Origin: Betaproteobacteria bacterium
Lineage (GTDB): Bacteria > Pseudomonadota > Gammaproteobacteria > Burkholderiales > Burkholderiaceae_C
Direction: 5' to 3'
NCBI GenBank assembly: GCA_005882155.1
Contig: VBCQ01000007.1
Location: 1-9,236 of the forward strand
DNA length: 9,236 nucleotides
Part shown: positions 6,970-9,236 of the stretch, in pieces
Layout: every line of letters begins with the position of its first letter
How positions within the stretch are numbered: the first letter of the stretch is position 1
Made by a program: the position numbers and the translations under genes
Notes under the pieces: model-generated
What the model was told of the DNA's origin: nothing
What the model saw: only the letters and a program-made list of their open reading frames with translations
The model's database searches: none

Positions 6970-7443
6970 TCAGGCAGCACGGGCTGCGCCGGGGCCGATC
7001 AGGCCGGGGTGGTTCCATGCGCTGCGAGCGCCGAACTCGTCGGTTTGCTTCTGCTCGATTCGCTCGGCCGACAGCCGCAGTTCTTGCGCGCGCCGCTCGA
7101 TCAGCTTGCGCACCGACGCAACGCGGACTTCGTGGTCGCGCAGCACTTCGCGTGCGCGCTCCATCTGCGCGTTGGCGTTCTGCGCGATGCGCTCTTGCTG
7201 GTCGACCGCCTGGGTCAAACGGTCCATGAAACCGCGGTAGCAATGCACCAGCTCCATCTTTCCTTCGCTCTTGAATTGCTCGCCCCAGCGCTGCTCGTAT
7301 TCGCGCCGATAGGTCAGCAACTGCTCGGCCTGCGCGACGGCTGCGATCTGTGCTTGCGCTGCCTGTTGCGCTTCGGCCCACGCCACGTCGCGCTCACGCT
7401 CGGTCTGCGTCAGCAAGGCGATCAGCGGTTGCATCGGGTTCAT
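6970..7443 (-). CDS. fliJ: Flagellar export protein FliJ
   Basis: Cytoplasmic coiled-coil protein of 157 residues, matching the usual FliJ length of about 150. Nearly all of it is charged helix rich in Ala, Gln, Glu and Arg, consistent with a two-helix antiparallel coiled coil (about 8-60 and 70-135). The motif region YRREYEQRWGEQF (45-57) resembles the conserved FliJ segment. FliJ sits in the central hole of the FliI hexamer, like the gamma subunit of F-ATPase, and links it to FlhA. The ATG for MNPMQPL has AGGA seven bases upstream; a second ATG three codons in is possible. It lies 76 nt after fliI and 10 nt before fliK. It has no diagnostic catalytic residues, so identification combines fold, size and position. 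Confidence 0.93.
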   Translation of the reverse strand: MNPMQPLIALLTQTERERDVAWAEAQQAAQAQIAAVAQAEQLLTYRREYEQRWGEQFKSEGKMELVHCYRGFMDRLTQAVDQQERIAQNANAQMERAREVLRDHEVRVASVRKLIERRAQELRLSAERIEQKQTDEFGARSAWNHPGLIGPGAARAA

Positions 7444-7477
7444 GTTCAGGTCCTGTCGTAGAAAGAATTTGTCCCCT

Positions 7478-7492
7478 CTCTCCCTGGGAGAG
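7478..7492. repeat. Short palindrome in the fliI-fliJ gap
   Basis: CTCTCCCTGGGAGAG is a 15-base inverted repeat able to form a 6 bp stem with a CTG loop, in the 76 nt between fliI and fliJ. There is no U-run after it in transcript sense, so a terminator is unlikely. It may be a remnant of another intergenic repeat. Confidence 0.5.
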
Positions 7493-7519
7493 CGAGCAAT
7501 ACCTGTGAAACGTCGGCAA

Positions 7520-8862
7520 TCAAACTCCCACCACCGCACACAACTGCTTCACGCTCGACGCCAGCGACGCGCGTTGGTTCATGTCTTGCTGCAGCAGCGA
7601 GGTCATCACCGGGTGCAGCCGCACGGCGGTGTCGAGCTCGGCGTCGTGGCCGGGGGCGTAGGCGCCGAGCTGGATCAGGTCGCGTGCCTTGTTGTGCTTC
7701 GCGTGCAATTGGCGAAAGCGCCGCGCCGCTTCGAGGTGCTGCGGATCGCCGACGTTGTTCATCACCCGCGACACCGAGCGCTCGACGTCGATCGCCGGGT
7801 AGTGGCCGGCTTCGGCGAGCTCGCGCGACAGCACGATGTGGCCGTCGAGAATGCCTCGCGCCGCGTCGGCGATCGGGTCCTGCTGGTCGTCGCCTTCGCT
7901 CAGCACGGTGTAGAACGCGGTGATCGATCCACCACCGGCAACGCCGTTGCCGCTGCGCTCGACGAGCTGCGGCAGCTTGGCGAAACAGCTCGGGGGATAG
8001 CCCTTGGTCGCGGGCGGCTCGCCGATCGCGAGCGCGATCTCGCGCTGTGCCATCGCATAGCGCGTCAGCGAGTCCATCAGCAGCAGCACATGCGCGCCGC
8101 GGTCGCGGAAGTGCTCGGCGATCGCGGTCGCGTAGTTCGCGCCCTGCATGCGGGTGAGCGGCGGCGCATCGGCCGGTGCGGCGACGACGACGGAGCGGCG
8201 GATGCCGTCTTCGCCGAGGATGTCTTCGATGAATTCCTTGACTTCGCGGCCGCGCTCGCCGATCAGCCCGACGACGATCACGTCGGCCTCGGTGTAGCGC
8301 GCCATCATGCCGAGCAGCACCGACTTGCCGACGCCGGTGCCGGCGAACAGGCCGATTCGCTGGCCGCGGCCAACGGTGAGCATCGCGTTGATCGCGCGCA
8401 CGCCGGTGTCGAGCGGGCGGCGCACCGGGTCGCGGTCCATCGCATTGATCGGCCGGCGAATCAGCGGCTCGTTCTGCACCTGCTCGATCGGCCCCTTGCG
8501 GTCGATCGGATGCCCGGTCGAATCGACGACGCGGCCGAGCAGCCCGTCACCGACTGGCAGATGCAGCGTGCGGTCTTCGCTGCGCCGCCATGGGTGTTGC
8601 GTCGCGCCGAGCTTCATCGGCACCACCGGCGTCTGCCGCGGCACGACGCGCGCGCCGCTGGCGAGACCATGCACATCGCCGGTCGGCATCAAATACGCGC
8701 GGTCGCCGGAGAAGCCTCGAGCACGAGGCCGGCGACGCGAACCAGCAGGCCTTGCGTTTCGAGTCGCACCGGCTCGGCCGAAAAGCTTTGCATGTCGGCC
8801 AAGTAGCGGTGCCACTTCTCGGCGGTGGCGAGCGCGTGCGCTTCGATCGGCGAGGTGATCAT
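7520..8862 (-). pseudogene. fliI: Flagellum-specific ATPase FliI, internally deleted and frameshifted
   Basis: ATPase of the flagellar export apparatus. The natural start is the ATG at 8860-8862: it overlaps the fliH stop (ATGA) and has GGAGG seven bases upstream. From there the frame gives a normal N-terminus (AEKWHRYL, then LLVRVAGLVLEA, residues 39-50) but stops at 8689-8691 after 57 codons. The rest of FliI, starting at GFSGDRAYLMPTGDVHGL (from 8716), is in another frame and is intact to the end: Walker A GTGVGKS (8321-8341), Walker B LLLMD (8072-8086), then DSLTRYAMAQREIALAIGEP and GDDQQDPIADAARGILDGH. In E. coli FliI about 29 residues lie between VLEA and GFNGQR; here they abut. I therefore infer a deletion of roughly 80-95 bases plus a frame change, not a single-base error. 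The two parts total about 448 residues, against roughly 460-480 for relatives. Unless this is an assembly error, full-length FliI is not made. Confidence 0.88.
8707..8718 (-). other. Deletion and frameshift junction in fliI
   Basis: In minus sense the bases read GAGGCTTCTCCG. The first frame reads Glu-Ala-Ser and heads to a stop. The second reads Gly-Phe-Ser-Gly, the conserved start of the segment after the missing part. The shared GGC (Glu-Ala codons on one side, a Gly codon on the other) could be the microhomology at which a deletion of 3n+1 bases occurred. The intact parent is not visible, so this is inference. Confidence 0.7.
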
Positions 8863-9236
8863 GTTTCATCCTCCGCCGAACGGGCCGAGCGCCGGGCCGC
8901 TCCCAAGCCGGCCCGCGTCCCCTCGGGGGACCGTCCGATGTACTCATCGGACGAGGGGTCGTGGGCCGAGCGCCGGGCCGCTCCCAAGCCGGCCCGCGTC
9001 CCCTCGGGGGACCGTCCGATGTACTCATCGGACGAGGGGTCGTCATTTCCCCACGGCTCTTCGCAACCCAAGGAGGCTGCGGCGCGGCGCCAGCGCTCGG
9101 CGATGCTCGCATCGATGACGCCGATGTCCGAGTCGACCTGGCAGCCGCCGCGCGGAATCGCTGCATCGGAAAGCAATCGCGCGCCGCGTGCGGCGAGCAC
9201 ATCGGCCGCGCCTTGCGCGACGAAGCCGTGGTCGTC
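8859..9236 (-). CDS. fliH: Flagellar assembly protein FliH, C-terminal part, with repeat-encoded tail
   Basis: Last 125 residues of FliH; the gene continues past the right edge. FliH binds the N-terminus of FliI, holds it as a heterotrimer and docks it at FliN of the C-ring. The visible conserved C-terminal domain reads VAQGAADVLAARGARLLSD, AIPRGGCQVDSDIGVIDASI (27-46) and ERWRRAAASLG (48-57), typical of betaproteobacterial FliH. After PWGND (61-65) the protein enters two copies of a 27-residue unit, DPSSDEYIGRSP followed by EGTRAGLGAARRSA, and ends SAEDET. The unit is encoded by the 81 bp tandem repeat and is not part of any FliH domain I know, so I infer a late insertion near the stop codon that kept the frame. 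The stop overlaps the fliI start by ATGA. Confidence 0.92.
   Translation of the reverse strand, partial: DDHGFVAQGAADVLAARGARLLSDAAIPRGGCQVDSDIGVIDASIAERWRRAAASLGCEEPWGNDDPSSDEYIGRSPEGTRAGLGAARRSAHDPSSDEYIGRSPEGTRAGLGAARRSARSAEDET
8870..8874 (-). promoter_or_regulatory. Ribosome binding site of fliI
   Basis: GGAGG ends seven bases before the ATG at 8860-8862. This decides the start against another ATG at 8867-8869, which touches the same GGAGG with no spacing. The distinction matters because the second ATG is in the frame of the main FliI body and would otherwise give a long open frame with a meaningless N-terminus. Confidence 0.8.
8882..9043 (-). repeat. Two tandem 81 bp repeats inside the 3' end of fliH
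   Basis: Positions 8882-8962 and 8963-9043 are identical. Each unit contains a perfect 9 bp hairpin, CGTCCGATG and CATCGGACG around TACT (8932-8953 in the left copy), and a CCCCTCGGGGG core. The unit is 27 codons long, so duplication does not shift the fliH frame. It shares two 11-base cores with the 79 bp repeat between fliQ and fliR. I infer a dispersed palindromic repeat that inserted into coding sequence and was duplicated. Confidence 0.93.

Noticed and set aside
8700..8720. Programmed minus-one ribosomal frameshift in fliI
   Set aside because: There is no slippery heptamer at the junction (CTTCTCC region), and about 25-30 conserved residues would still be missing after the shift.
7520..8869. 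Reading fliI as one intact frame from the ATG at 8867-8869
   Set aside because: This ATG touches the GGAGG with no spacing, and its first 50 residues are an Arg-rich out-of-frame reading of the normal FliI N-terminus, which is found in the neighbouring frame.
8882..9043. CRISPR-like array
   Set aside because: There are only two directly abutting copies with no spacers, and they are read as part of fliH.

Overview
The window is a block of flagellar export and switch genes, all read right to left on the minus strand, from a GC-rich Gram-negative bacterium. Gene order (fliH-I-J-K-L-M-N-O-P-Q-R), protein sequences and repeat types suggest a betaproteobacterium of the order Burkholderiales, perhaps near Rubrivivax, Leptothrix or Rhizobacter. 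This placement comes from family recognition, not a search.

Layout in transcription order, right to left. The 3' end of fliH enters from the right edge and overlaps fliI by ATGA. Next come fliJ, fliK, fliL, fliM, fliN, fliO, fliP, fliQ and fliR. An HD-GYP response regulator follows and runs off the left edge. Several junctions are tight: fliH/fliI overlap by 4 nt, fliM/fliN by 11 nt and fliO/fliP by 11 nt, and fliJ-fliK and fliL-fliM have 10 nt gaps. The other gaps are 76 to 201 nt, and most of them hold palindromic or tandem repeats.

How the genes work together. FliH, FliI and FliJ form the cytoplasmic ATPase complex of the flagellar type III export apparatus. FliO, FliP, FliQ and FliR assemble or form the membrane export gate. 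FliK measures hook length and switches export specificity. FliM and FliN form the C-ring switch that binds phosphorylated CheY. FliL supports the stator at the basal body. The HD-GYP protein probably degrades cyclic di-GMP, a signal that commonly controls the choice between motility and attachment.

Most of this is an ordinary flagellar locus, and I found no new defence, mobile or metabolic system. The main anomaly is at the fliH-fliI junction. fliI appears to have lost about 25-30 codons of its N-terminal domain and to change reading frame at the same point. fliH next to it carries two in-frame copies of an 81 bp repeat that add about 54 residues to its C-terminus. A related 79 bp tandem pair sits between fliQ and fliR. 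No stretch longer than 300 bases lacks a gene.
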